Assembly: GCA_932521025.1 (NCBI GenBank)
Contig: OW051472.1
Span: forward strand, 5,208,001 to 5,272,000
Direction: 5' to 3'
DNA length: 64,000 nt
DNA from: Oscheius onirici
Taxonomy: Eukaryota; Nematoda; Chromadorea; Rhabditida; Rhabditidae
A program made the translations under genes and the position numbers. Positions 47,808 to 57,692 of the stretch are shown one piece after another. Position 1 is the stretch's first letter, and every line of letters starts with the position of its first letter. The notes under the pieces were generated by a model, which was given only the letters and a program-made list of their open reading frames with translations, was not told the DNA's origin and did not search any database.

Positions 47808-49646
47808 TTAAATGAGACTGTTGCTTGGTCCCGGTGTGTTATTATCCTCAGCCGAGTCACTTCCTTTCAGGCGAAGCCTCGTGAAATCTTCAAAAATCAA
47901 GTCATCATCGTCGGGTAGCATCACACTGAAAAATAGAACGGTAAGGCTGCAAAAAAACGTCGTACCAGTCATCATCTAGTTGAATGAGATCAAAGTCCAG
48001 CGGATCGGGCTCATTGTTCGGCAAGGGAGCTTTCTCCACAATTGATCTTTCCTATAAAAAACACTTACGTAAGCTTAAAAATCGCAAAACCTTTCTTTCG
48101 GGTGATTCCGCCGGCTTGGAATGTGTAAGGGTGAATGGAAGTTCAGCTACAAGCTCTCCTCCACCTCCAAACTTTCCGCCGATTCCTCCAATACTTGCTC
48201 GAATTTTCACTTTGTACTGCACGACAATTCCGAGATTTTCCTTTGAGGTTTTACCGTCCATTCTGAAACATTTTGCTGTAGCAACAGAAAAAGTATATTT
48301 CTAAAAAAGTCAGACCCCTTTGTTCGGCATAACTTTTGATCATCTATGGTGCTAAACTTTCTGATCAGCGAGCTATTTGCATTACGTGGGAGCTGGAAGC
48401 TCCTGTTTGAAAAAAAAAACAGAGTCCTGATCATGATCAACTAACTAAAACAGCAAAGACTCACATTGTGCTGGAAGCGAGATTTGTATCCTCATGTTTG
48501 AGCTGGCCATCCAGGGCCAACCCACGTTTGTCCTTATTGTATTTGAGCAAAGGACAGAGGGAAAAGACTTTGGAAAGAGTCGCTCCAGGACCCACAGGAA
48601 ATCCTTCTGAGCTGTCTATTCTGGCAACTTCACATGTGTAAGATGCTGTCGTGAATAGGCAAATATCTGCTACCTGCACGACACTGATCTAAAAAAACTT
48701 GATGTAACACAAAGTTAGGTCTAAAATGCCTACCTTTAGTTTTTTGACAGTCTTATTACTATTGTTTTGAAGATGAACATTGATCGCAATTGACTCGCCG
48801 TGATAGTACATCTCCTTGTCAAGCGATGCTTCCATATGAAGCAGCCCAGGACTCATCATAAACTCTTTTGAAACGTCAACCATCGGCTGAGGGCGAGGCT
48901 CGTAAGGCGCATAGGTCAGCTTCCTTATTGCCAAGCGCACACTATTTGAGGCTCTAAATTGAAACTTCTAATGAAATCAAACTGCAACTAACGCTTTTTT
49001 GTTTTTCTCTGTTGTTACGGCTTCTGGCCCGCCAACAAGCGTCTTGAGCTCATAGTCTACGCCACATGGTTTGCCTGTATCGCCCGGTGCTGGCTGAAGC
49101 GATTGTAACAATAAGACAAATATGAACCTGTAGTGTGACGGAACTCGCACTATTGGGAGCGATTTCGAACCAGAAAGGAAATGCATTGGCGCCGAGTTTC
49201 CGACTGAGACGTTCTTGTAATCTCGTCAACGGCCTTTTCGGTTGATTGGGATCTACAGGAAAAACCTATAACAGAAGGAGCATTGATGCAAAAAAAAAGA
49301 TATTGCTTACTTGAAACGTTTGAGCTATCAAATCCTTTCTAAAAGTGAGACCCAACACGTCTAAATCTTCTCTTCCGTAACGAAAGGCAGCCAACAAGTT
49401 GGCGGTCACTTTCTTTCCCTCGTTAATGTATTCTTCGTCAACAAGTACCATTCCGTCGATCAGATCAACAGAATCACCGCGGTCGATGAAATCTCGTTTG
49501 CCCAAGTAGGTTGTAATTTTGCCATTTGGACTCGTCTTTTTAAAAACCCTGAAAATCCGAAATAAAGAAATGTTACTTAAGAAAAACCTGGTTCCGGATT
49601 TCTTTTCTTCATCTCCCGCGGTGCTTGGTGCCCCCATACTTGACAT
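47808..49646 (-). CDS. arr-1: Beta-arrestin
   Basis: A cytosolic adaptor that binds phosphorylated GPCRs, stops G-protein coupling and links them to clathrin. Exons joined on the minus strand give [39 protein letters not shown] (polar core and finger-loop side), [109 protein letters not shown] and [11 protein letters not shown]. The C-tail keeps a clathrin-box-like LIQLD and the AP2-binding string [16 protein letters not shown], so it should be endocytosis-competent. The tail ends SNSLI with TAA at 47808-47810. Length, about 400 residues, is typical. The 5' leader after a TTTTTGCAG acceptor (49705-49707) contains a short upstream ORF. The symbol is by resemblance to the single nematode beta-arrestin. 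Confidence 0.94.
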
Positions 49647-49672
49647 GGATGTAGGGCAGGGTCGCCTTGATG

Positions 49673-49702
49673 TTACAATTCCTTTTTGCCAAAAAATGAC
49701 AT
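49673..49702 (-). promoter_or_regulatory. Short upstream ORF in the arrestin leader
   Basis: The first ATG after the TTTTTGCAG acceptor opens a nine-residue frame (MSFFGKKEL then stop) that ends about 26 nt before the arrestin ATG. If the leader begins at that acceptor, it would be a translated uORF. Confidence 0.35.
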
Positions 49703-49709
49703 ATCTGCA

Positions 49710-50704
49710 AAAATTGAGTTTAGAGGATTGAAAAAATAGAGAAAGGTAGAAGGGTGGATATGCTACTGCAAAAAATAGCCGAGACCTTATGAAAGAAGCA
49801 ACGATTTACGCACGCCCCACGGGCTGCAGATTAATAGTCGGCAATAAACTGAGAAAATGGACTACTGCTATTGAAAGTGAGATGAAAGCGATAACTGGTT
49901 TGTATTGAGGTGAGAACCGGATATTGAAAAATGACAGCTGATTTATAGATGTCGTACAAGCGGGTGAAGCGTGACTGGTCTTAAAAAATGGCAGCCCGTC
50001 ATCGGCGTCATATGCCAACCGAATGTGAAACTTCTATTTCACATATGATTGAATATCAATAAAAGGAAGGCGCATCGTGTACACGGGTCATCAACAAAAA
50101 TTTTCCGCTTTCGCGACCTTGGAATTTGTAGGTGTGTCTATCGATTTCCAAGGACTAGAAGATAACAAACGAGGGTAGCCACAATGCCAATAAGAATTAA
50201 AGCTGAAGAGTGATTTAAAATTGTGGTATTCGACTTCCATAAAACCCGCAGCGAAATTTTGGCAGAAAGTAAAGTAAGAGATTTCAATTCACCGCATGAA
50301 AAGGTGGTGTGGGTGGAAACGGGGGGATTTGCATGTCATGCCGGATAGCATGTGTAAGTAACCTGGATGACGTTATAAATAGATCATATTTTGATCACAG
50401 ATGACTTCCCCTTTTTTAAAAGCGAATTGTACCAAAAAATGAGTGGGTCTGATCTCTGACAGCATTTAGAAACGCCATTCGAAGAACAATTTTGCGCCCT
50501 ATTTTAAAAACAATTGGGCCGTGGTAATTGGACCAAAAAGCGTGGGCGGCGGTAAGAAACCAGCATTATTAGGACACCAGTAGAAACAAGAGTTTGTTGT
50601 AAGCATTTTTTGCGTTGTTTTCCGACATTTTTTAAGATTTTTTTAAATTCTCGTGTCAGGTTGTTTCTCTACTAGATTCCAAATTTTGAACATAACAGTT
50701 GGTT
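49710..50704. other. Arrestin upstream region
   Basis: About 1 kb with no recognised exon; it probably includes the arrestin promoter. Confidence 0.4.
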
Positions 50705-50736
50705 GTACTGCAGTAGGCGCCTCCCTTCGTTCGAAC
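50705..50736 (+). repeat. 32-bp inverted repeat, left arm of a 1.15-kb block
   Basis: GTACTGCAGTAGGCGCCTCC followed by CTTCGTTCGAAC recurs inverted at 51823-51854 with one mismatch. The block in between carries repeat copies and a dynein gene fragment. Confidence 0.7.
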
Positions 50737-50775
50737 AATCCTGAACTCGCATTTTTCTTCTATTTTTTCCTGTTT

Positions 50776-50975
50776 GTAAAGTCTGTTCAAAAAAAAAGAA
50801 CGCAACAATAACCCATAAGTATTTCGCTTCGAGAACCACAAACCCCTTACATTTACATTTACATTTTTATTGACAGTATCAAGGGGGTTCCTAAATGGGG
50901 CCCCCTTGATACCGTCAATAAAGAACGCAACAGTAACCTATATTTCGCTTCGAGAACCACAAACCCCCGAAGCGC
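50776..50975. repeat. Two joined copies of the AGTCTGTTCA repeat
   Basis: 50776-50890 is the inverted counterpart of 24551-24656. A second, shorter copy (about 50900-50975) follows after CCCCCTTGATACCGTCAATA and shares the CGCTTCGAGAACCACAAACC core. Confidence 0.75.
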
Positions 50976-51064
50976 GGCAATTCATCGTTGAGAAAATCAA
51001 GAAATAGGTTTGGATTTGTGACCTCGGTAATTTGCTATTGTTGCTTTTTATACGCTTATTTTAG

Positions 51065-51346
51065 TCGCGGAATTATCCACCCAGCAAGCAGACAGAATCC
51101 TTGTCCAAGTGCGCCAACTGTGCCTACTGCTCGGAGCCGCTCTTATTTACACAAGTGCCCACACCGTCAAAAATACTCAGGTATAGCGGATGATGGCTGA
51201 TTAATAAAAGGGTTCAGCTTCTTTACAAATATATCGTCCACCGTACTTTCGGACTACCATCTACTCAACCTGCTCAATTGATCGAATGGGATTCTCTATT
51301 CGTGCCGGCTGGATGGGATACCGAAGCCAAAATTGACTTAATCAGG
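51065..51346 (+). pseudogene. Fragment of dynein light intermediate chain gene (two exons)
   Basis: Two adjacent exons with intact splice sites resemble the end of the GTPase-like domain of cytoplasmic dynein light intermediate chain. Exon 51065-51180 ends LLGAALIYTSAHTVKNTQ; a 37-bp intron follows; exon 51218-51346 reads LLYKYIVHRTFGLPS then FVPAGWDTEAKIDLIR, and a gttcgt donor follows. The match covers about 80 residues of a roughly 450-residue family. No P-loop or C-terminal exons were found, and on the right the AGTCTGTTCA element starts about 20 bp after the donor. The frame is undisturbed, so it could be a recent captured fragment or part of a dispersed gene. I favour capture because repeats bound it on both sides. 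Confidence 0.65.
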
Positions 51347-51365
51347 GTTCGTTTCCTACTGCCAA

Positions 51366-51571
51366 AGTCTGTTCAAAAAAAAAGAACGCAACAGTAACCC
51401 ATAAATATTTCGCTTCGAGAACCACAAACCCCTGATTTTCAGGGTAAACTGCAACAATTCAAACCGATTTCTTGATTTTCTCAACGGTGAATTGCCGCGC
51501 TTCAGGGTTTGTGGTTCTCGAAACGAAATATTTGTGGGTTATTGTTGCGTTCTTTTTTTTTTGAACAGACT
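51366..51571. repeat. 206-bp MITE-like element with ~66-bp terminal inverted repeats
   Basis: Begins AGTCTGTTCAAAAAAAAAGA and ends with the inverse, TTTTTTTTGAACAGACT. The arms continue through AACCACAAACCCC. The interior (AATTGCCGCGCTTCAGG) matches inverted sequence at about 50978-51012. Confidence 0.8.
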
Positions 51572-51822
51572 ATAACCAAGTTTACGAATTCAGCGTGTAA
51601 AGCAACCACCAGGACGTGTAAACTAGTCGAAAATATTATCAAGCCGACGCTTGTTCTATATAAGCCGTCCTCAGACACTTGTCTTCCATTTCTGGCTATT
51701 TTCGACAAATTTCCGCATCTAGGGGGTGTTTTACACGCTGAATTCATCGAGCACGCTTATAAATGTGAAAAATGAAAGGAAAAACGCAATTTCAGGCCGG
51801 TTTGGGAATTCGCGCCAAAAAT

Positions 51823-51854
51823 GTTTGAACGAAGGGAGGCGCCTACTGCAGTAC
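51823..51854 (-). repeat. 32-bp inverted repeat, right arm of the 1.15-kb block
   Basis: GTTTGAACGAAGGGAGGCGC then CTACTGCAGTAC is the inverted partner of 50705-50736. Confidence 0.7.
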
Positions 51855-52144
51855 ACCCAAAAAGTTTCCTGAAAATACAAAAAATAGGTATGCACCTTGA
51901 TGACGTTTTAGAGAGAATTCACTGTACTGCGTAGCATTCCACTTTTATTATTCTGAGAGTCACGAGGAAGAGAAAAAGCATGGAGCAAACGAGAGTTGTG
52001 TCTTGAGGAAGGATATTGGCAGGCAGGCACAAAGGAGCGCCACGTCCATTCCATTTCCGGGCTTAAGATCAAAGTGAAGCAGTTGAAAGGAATAGTAATC
52101 ATTGAGAAACTCGCTGTAGGTAACGCGAAATGTGGCGAAAAATA

Positions 52145-52874
52145 GGCTTTGTATAGTTTCTCATGAAATTCAGGACTAGATATTCTCTTGAGACACAAGT
52201 CGATGTCATAAAACACAACGCGGACCGCATGTTCTAGAACAGCGACACGAATTGGCAACATATATAGTCTGTTCACAAAAAAACAATCAAATCGCGGATG
52301 TTCGCGGGCATTTTGCCCGCGAATTCAAACAGCTGAAAATTGAATTTTCGACTTTTGCTGGAACTTTATTTGCGTCTGTTTCTCGGTAATTTCTGCAGTT
52401 TTACACCCATTTTGTTTTTTTAACAACAAAAGAAGCACCAATGTTCAAGAACAATAACATACAAATTTGTAAATCACTGAAAAAGGCCCATGAATTCCGA
52501 GAAACATTATTTTCGCCAGGTTTCATGCTCTGCTATCAACAAACAAGAAGGTCATGACCTTCAGAGGTTGAAGTAGACTCTGTCAGAACTCTCGGACTTT
52601 ATCAAATGCTATGAATGACAAAACAATCCTTTATATTGCTCGCACGCGTTCGCCTTGCACGTTTACATCAAGAGTCGGATGTGTGCTATGTTATTACGCT
52701 GATAAGAGCTGAAAAGTACTGAAAAAAAAACTCAAAAGAAATCCGGAAAATTTCAGTCAAAGAGAATTGCCCCTAAGTTTTAGCTGTTTGAATTCGTGGG
52801 CAAAAAGCCCGCGAACATCCGGGATTTGGTTGTTTTTTTTTTGTGAATAGACTATATAAAGACGTGGAAAAATG
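52145..52874 (+). repeat. 730-bp inverted duplication, left copy
   Basis: Nearly identical in inverted orientation to 58162-58890. Inside it a TIR element (about 52262-52858) begins ATATAGTCTGTTCACAAAAA and ends TTTTGTGAATAGACTATAT. Its outer 115 bp on the left is unique sequence that carries the same open frame as 58774 onward, so the duplicated unit is larger than the element itself. Confidence 0.85.
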
Positions 52875-53032
52875 TTTTGCAGACTTGCAGGTTTTCTTGA
52901 CGTTTCTCGCGTAACTCGATTTTTTCACTTATAACTAATTGAATAATGTCATGATGTTACTTCAAAACATATTGTTCTGCTTATTTGGAGTCTGTGAGGG
53001 TCAATAAAACCTGTTGGTTGGCACTCTTTTGT

Positions 53033-53085
53033 CCCCCCCCCCCCCGCAGCCAAAATCTACGGGGGGGGGGGGGGGGGGGGGGGGG
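53033..53085. repeat. Poly(C) 13 and poly(G) 25 facing tracts
   Basis: A C13 run (53033-53045) and a G25 run (53061-53085) are separated by 15 nt. They are flanked by the complementary CTCTTTTGTC and GACAAAAGAG. This would form an extreme G-C hairpin, and is also a risk point for assembly. Confidence 0.8.
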
Positions 53086-53086
53086 A

Positions 53087-53681
53087 GACAAAAGAGACCA
53101 CTTCGGTTTTTCTACCCAAATCGTTCAGAAAAAAGAGTTAGTAGTTTTTAGAGTATAAAAGAGCATACTAATTCTTTTTTTACGATTACCTAATGCTCTG
53201 CGCGGTTACCCAGCGCGTTTTTCACTAGTCTGGTCAAAATGAGGTCACTCACTCATTTTGTGCTTTCCGAGCGTTACAACTCATTTCCAAGGTTACAACT
53301 TATTTCCGTGCTTTCGTTCACCTCACAAAGTTGGTTTCAAAGAACTGCCTACTGGAAAAACTGAAGCAAGTGTACACTGCCCATTTTGAGAATGAAAAAA
53401 CGCTTTTTGGATTTTGAGATGTTCAGATTAATTGTAGCTTTTTGTCTCTTCTACAAGATTGTAGAACATTAAAACTCTTGGAAATGAGTTGTAACGCTCG
53501 GAAAGCACAAAATGAGTGAGTGACCTCATTTTGACCAGACTAGTGAAAAACGCGCTGGGTAACCGCGCAGAGCATTAGGTAATCGTAAAAAAAGAATTAG
53601 TATGCTCTTTTATACTCTAAAAACTACTAACTCTTTTTTCTGAACGATTTGGGTAGAAAAACCGAAGTGGTCTCTTTTGTC
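53087..53681. repeat. Foldback element with perfect 205-bp arms
   Basis: Arms 53087-53291 and 53477-53681 read as exact reverse complements along their length by eye, around a 185-bp centre. The centre holds a degenerate copy of the dispersed hairpin repeat (53412-53475). No protein frame of note is present. Identity of the arms implies a recent insertion or ongoing conversion. Confidence 0.88.
53412..53475. repeat. Dispersed hairpin repeat in the foldback centre
   Basis: GAGATGTTCAGATTAATTGT and TTCTACAAGATTGTAGAACA correspond to the two arms of the family. Confidence 0.55.
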
Positions 53682-54630
53682 CCTGTCTGCTTATTAAGAC
53701 ATCAATTAATAATAGTAGCTAAGTTTGATGAGCTGTAATAGTGCAGCACATGTGGCGTCGCCTATACTAATGCCATTCTCTGACGAATGAGAGAAATAAA
53801 ACGCTCCACTAATGACATTACTGAGAAGAAAACGCCTCCAGCATTTGGTCGCCCCTCTCTTCTCCTAGAATGATGACCCGACTAGTTAGATGGCAAGACA
53901 AGAAGCATTAGTGAAGCCGGCGGTGAGGACACAATTCCAGTTACTAAATCAGTGGCAAACACGATTTGTGTCCGCAGAAAGCGAGTCTAATGAGTAAGAA
54001 TTGCTTTGCTGTTCTGTAATTTGGGTCACGAAAACCATAATTTGATTACGGCAAAAACTCCGTAATGAACGAAAAGTAAAAGCAGCTTCAAAATTTTTGA
54101 CATCAAGTTCCTAAATTTCTCACACTTCTTTCACTTCAAATCAAATACAGGGCGGGGCCCTAATTATTTGCGTTTGATGTCGCCAAATTTTTTCCGAATG
54201 AGATATTGAGAATCGGCTTGTTGGAGTTTTTTTCTTGTCTTTTGGGTTACAAGTTGTGCTACGCCCCTCCGGGGCTAAGTGACTTAGTTTTGTCCTTTTC
54301 AAAACAGATAACAGTTAACAGTTTTCTGTTTGATCCTTCTCCAGATCAATTAATAGATAAGAGTAGGTTAAATACTGTACACGAAACAAAAATACAATCT
54401 GCAAGGTCTGAAAGTACAGACAGATCTGTACCTATGTATGTAACTCTGTCCCTCTGTAACCCTGTCCCTCTCTGTCCTTCTGTCACTTTGTCTCCCTGTC
54501 CCTCTCTCTCTCTCTCTGTCCCTCTGTCTCTCTCTGTCTCTCTGTCCCTCTGAACCTCTTTCTCGTATCCCTGTTCTCCAGTTATGATATCACCCCGTTG
54601 GTGCGTTGGTGCGGTATTATGCCTCCGATA

Positions 54631-54791
54631 GACTGATCCGTGACCCCCTACTCGTCCTATAAGGCATATTGTACCTTCCTTTAATTGCTTCGTCAGTTAA
54701 AGAAACTTTTCTATATGTTAAAAGCATGTAAAAGCAGAATAACGAGAGTAAAAATTGACTGGTAGGATGAGTAGGGGGTTACAGGTCAGTC
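54631..54791. mobile_element. 161-bp nested MITE-like element
   Basis: Ends GACTGATCCGTGACCCCCTA and the inverse TAGGGGGTTACAGGTCAGTC are flanked by TA on both sides. It sits inside the 1.15-kb element. Confidence 0.65.
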
Positions 54792-54856
54792 TATCACATT
54801 TCAAAAATGCATACTAACTTCACGGAGTCATAACTTATTGAAAGCAAACGAATTCT

Positions 54857-54895
54857 GCTTTGACATGTTCTACAAGTCTGTAGAGCTCATCAAGA
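54857..54895. repeat. Dispersed hairpin repeat, partial
   Basis: ACATGTTCTACAAGTCTGTA then GAGCTCATCAAG match the left arm and centre. Confidence 0.5.
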
Positions 54896-55320
54896 CCTTT
54901 CGAACGCGTTTCGAAAATTTGGAATTGGTTCAGAAATGGCCGAGATACAAAGGGTCGAAGTTGATCCAAAAACGGAGTTGGCGTGACACATTTTCAGAGA
55001 TGTGTGAACAGATCGGTCTGAAACTTGCCCCAGTAATTGGTGGACCCTAGGGCTAGTCGACATAACTCCCAGCATGTTTTGCCGCACCTTTATTAGGGCT
55101 GTGATATAGCAAGGGCTCAAAAATTATTTTGGCGGAAACGCTGTAACTTTCTGTAAATGCAACCTAGGTAGCTGAATTTCTGGCAGAAGATAGCCCAAAA
55201 TACAAGGAACAAGCTCCAACAAGCCGATTCTCAATATCTCAATAGGAAAAAAATTTGACGACATCAAACGCAAATAATTAGGGCCCGCCCTGTAAGTAAA
55301 TCGACTGATTGGGGAAAGCG

Positions 55321-55488
55321 TATGGTTTGTTAGAAAAAAAAGAGAGCTCGACCGTAACCCATTTAGTTTACCGCTAGACAGGAATAATACCAGCAAACTT
55401 GGATGAGTATCCTACGTTTCCATGTTGATTCGTTCTCGCGGCGAACTAAATGGGTTACGGTCGAGTTCTCTTTTTTTAATAAACCGTA
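55321..55488. mobile_element. 168-bp MITE-like element with ~45-bp TIRs
   Basis: Left TGGTTTGTTAGAAAAAAAAG and GAGCTCGACCGTAACCCATT match inverted AACTAAATGGGTTACGGTCG at the right end. Flanking TA is seen on both sides. Confidence 0.7.
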
Positions 55489-56068
55489 TTAAATTTGAAG
55501 AAAAAAAAAGCCACGTGCCGCTTGGATAGCTTTGTTTATGTCAAACATTTGATCTCCATCGTGGTCTCTTGGCTCAAAAGTCTTTTCGAACTATAATGCT
55601 GACTGTATCGAAAAATCATAAATAAAATAAGTTGTAAGGGATGAGAGAAAACAATGAGGTTGTTATTGGAACGGCTGCGAGTTTCGCAGCATTCGCCGCT
55701 TACAAAAAGTGGTTCACAATCAATACGAGTCATAAGACATGCTCTTTTTTGGTTCACCAGATAAACGTTTTTCTTGAAAGCCAAGTTAATTGGAGAGGAA
55801 GGCGAAAATTGAACGGATGCGGGGATGAAAACTTTGGACAGGAAGTCCAATTTTACGCCGAGTAGCCGGAGGCTGTGTCTGAACTTGCTGCAACATGAAG
55901 AGGACAATGGACTAGATTTTGAAACGCTTTCGTAGTGAACACCACATGCTATTGATTGCGTCTTAGTTTTGCGAGTTCTTCTAATTTTATTTTAAATAGT
56001 AAACCGGAGATTTTCAGAATTGAAAAAGAAATAATAACAGATTAGAACAACCTTGGTGAGACAACCCC

Positions 56069-56182
56069 ATGAGCGGAGGGAGCATAATTGCCGTCAAGGA
56101 TCCGTTTGCCGCAAACGCGAGCGGTCGCGCCGCGGAGGTCGCCATCCAGACAGCAAGCTGTTCCATTCCTGACCAGCAATAG
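56069..56182 (+). CDS. Possible 37-residue frame, unknown
   Basis: A short frame, MSGGSIIAVKDPFAANASGR then AAEVAIQTASC..., in a locally GC-rich patch unlike its surroundings. It may be a remnant exon; there is no domain and no clear splice context. Confidence 0.2.
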   Translation: MSGGSIIAVKDPFAANASGRAAEVAIQTASCSIPDQQ

Positions 56183-56284
56183 CTCAAATCAAAACTGTGT
56201 TATCGGGTTCAAGAACAACTTTGCAATGAAATATTCAGTTTCAAACTTGATACAAATAAGTAATATATAGATAAGTTCAGTATT

Positions 56285-57324
56285 CTAATGTTGTGCTTTT
56301 TGTTCACTGACGAGTTCCTCAAAAATATCATCACTTCCACATCTTCTCGATATTTCTTCTTTCAGATCTTCAACGGTATCTTCCTTAATCGAAATATTAA
56401 ATCAATTTAAAAGACAACCTACTTCAATTACAATGAAGCGCTTTTTCTCCCTTGAGAACAGATAAGTTTCTCCTTTATAGATGTCAAACCACATGGCGTG
56501 AGCGAACAGGCGTCCGGATTCAAAGTATTCCTTCAAGAATTCGTGTGATGCTATATTCATCACTTGTTGCAATACGTTTATCTGAATAAAAAACATTTTA
56601 GTCAGGAAAGAGTAAACTTGGGAGAGTTTATCCTCAGCTGGTAATTTTTCGAAAGGATCAATAATAGCTTCAAAGTTTTGACTTGGGGAAACATTATTCT
56701 GGAAATTCATCAGCGCAGCACCATTATTCAACCGTTCGTTGAGCCTACAACTGGTTGAGGTACTTTTTCGTACACTTTAACCGTTTCACAGATTTGAAGC
56801 CGTTTTTTCTGACCCAGTTGTCCATAGGGCTTTGTATGTCAAAATTCTTGGGACATTGGTGTAGACCGTAAAGTAGATTCATAGCCTATAATTGACGTTT
56901 TCCTTGTTCATTTGGAAATAAATTTGCACCTTACAATCTGAGTGTCCACAGACTATAACATGACGGATTCGGCCTCTTTTCACAGCTAATTCAAGAGCTG
57001 CAGGTTCAGTTGTAATTGAAACTTCTGTTGAGGTGCCTACAAAGTATTAAGCGGAATATAAAAAACAACCGTAATTTTGCGCTTCAGGTATCATATTGCC
57101 TCCATTTCTAACTACAAACATATCTCCAACTTTGGATTGTGTGAACCTTGTGGGAAGCATTCTGGAGTCCATACAGGTGAAAAATACAGCTGTGGGCTAT
57201 ATTTTGTTTTATTTGCCCAGAAAAACATTACGTTTGGGTGGTCTTTGACTTTTTTAAACTGCTTTACAAGATCGCTTCTCACGCTTTGTCGGAATTTAAT
57301 GACCCCTCTAAGAATTTTGTCCAT
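56285..57324 (-). CDS. bca-1: Beta-class carbonic anhydrase
   Basis: A zinc enzyme that interconverts CO2 and bicarbonate, probably cytosolic or mitochondrial. Seven exons joined on the minus strand give MDKILRGVIKFRQSVRSDLV, then PTAVFFTCMDSRMLPTRFTQ with the first zinc Cys and catalytic Asp-Arg pair, GDMFVVRNGGNMIPEAQNYG, TEPAALELAVKRGRIRHVIV, CGHSDCK with the zinc His and Cys, CPKNFDIQSPMDNWVRKNGF, INVLQQVMNIASHEFLKEYF, ESGRLFAHAMWFDIYKGETY and SREKKRFIVIE. The stop TAG is at 56285-56287. All active-site ligands are present and the length is typical (about 270 residues). Introns are extremely short (31-44 bp). The ATG lies 4 nt after a TTATTTTCAG acceptor. The gene lies between the copies of a 730-bp inverted duplication. 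Strong resemblance to nematode BCA proteins. Confidence 0.94.
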
Positions 57325-57328
57325 TTTG

Positions 57329-57339
57329 CTGAAAATAAA
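57329..57339 (-). promoter_or_regulatory. 3' splice acceptor 4 nt before the carbonic anhydrase ATG
   Basis: TTATTTTCAG then CAAA and ATG on the minus strand. No upstream exon is recognised. Confidence 0.45.
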
Positions 57340-57580
57340 TGAATGAGAAAAAAGTTGAAGCAGAAATTGGAGGGATAGTACACAAAGACGGAGCCGCTGA
57401 TCGTCGACCTGTCATCGAAACAACAAAGAACGATCGCGTGTTGTAACAAAGAACAAGACTGGCGGAATTTAAGAGATCCTCGAGAAAAACGTGGTGTCGA
57501 AAAAAATATAAGCACCTCTCTGTTCTACAACTGTCAAGTGAACAAAAATATTCAGGCAAAAGAAAGTTTTGTGCTCTCCA

Positions 57581-57692
57581 TATAGTCTGTTCAAAATGTA
57601 GAGAGCATTTTTTGAATTGGTCCGCGCTTTTTCATTGGCTGAGTATCCAAGCCCAATTCAAAAAATGATCTCTACATTTTGAACAGACTATA
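57581..57692. mobile_element. 112-bp MITE with perfect TATAGTCTGTTCA ends
   Basis: Begins TATAGTCTGTTCAAAATGTA and ends TACATTTTGAACAGACTATA. Arms of about 40 bp include AATTCAAAAAATG. It shares its ten outermost bases with the unrelated elements at 51366-51571 and 52262-52858. Confidence 0.8.

Larger units (their letters stand above)
54148..55292. mobile_element. 1.15-kb TA-flanked TIR element, Tc1/mariner-like, non-autonomous
   Basis: Terminal inverted repeats of about 90 bp begin CAGGGCGGGGCCCTAATTAT and end with the complement at CCCGCCCTG. Both ends are flanked by TA, the target site of the Tc1/mariner superfamily. No transposase frame exists inside. The interior carries a CT/TCTG microsatellite (about 54430-54560), a nested 161-bp TIR element and a hairpin-repeat copy. 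Confidence 0.78.

Noticed and set aside
54430-54560. Coding potential of a Ser/Leu/Pro-rich frame
   Set aside because: It is a translated CT/TCTG microsatellite within a mobile element.
54148-55292. Autonomous Tc1/mariner transposon
   Set aside because: The TIRs and TA flanks fit, but the interior has no DDE transposase frame and is low-complexity.
57279-57559. Duplicate first exon of carbonic anhydrase
   Set aside because: A short similar string (LKFRQS) occurs upstream of the real start, but surrounding residues do not match and splice sites are lacking.
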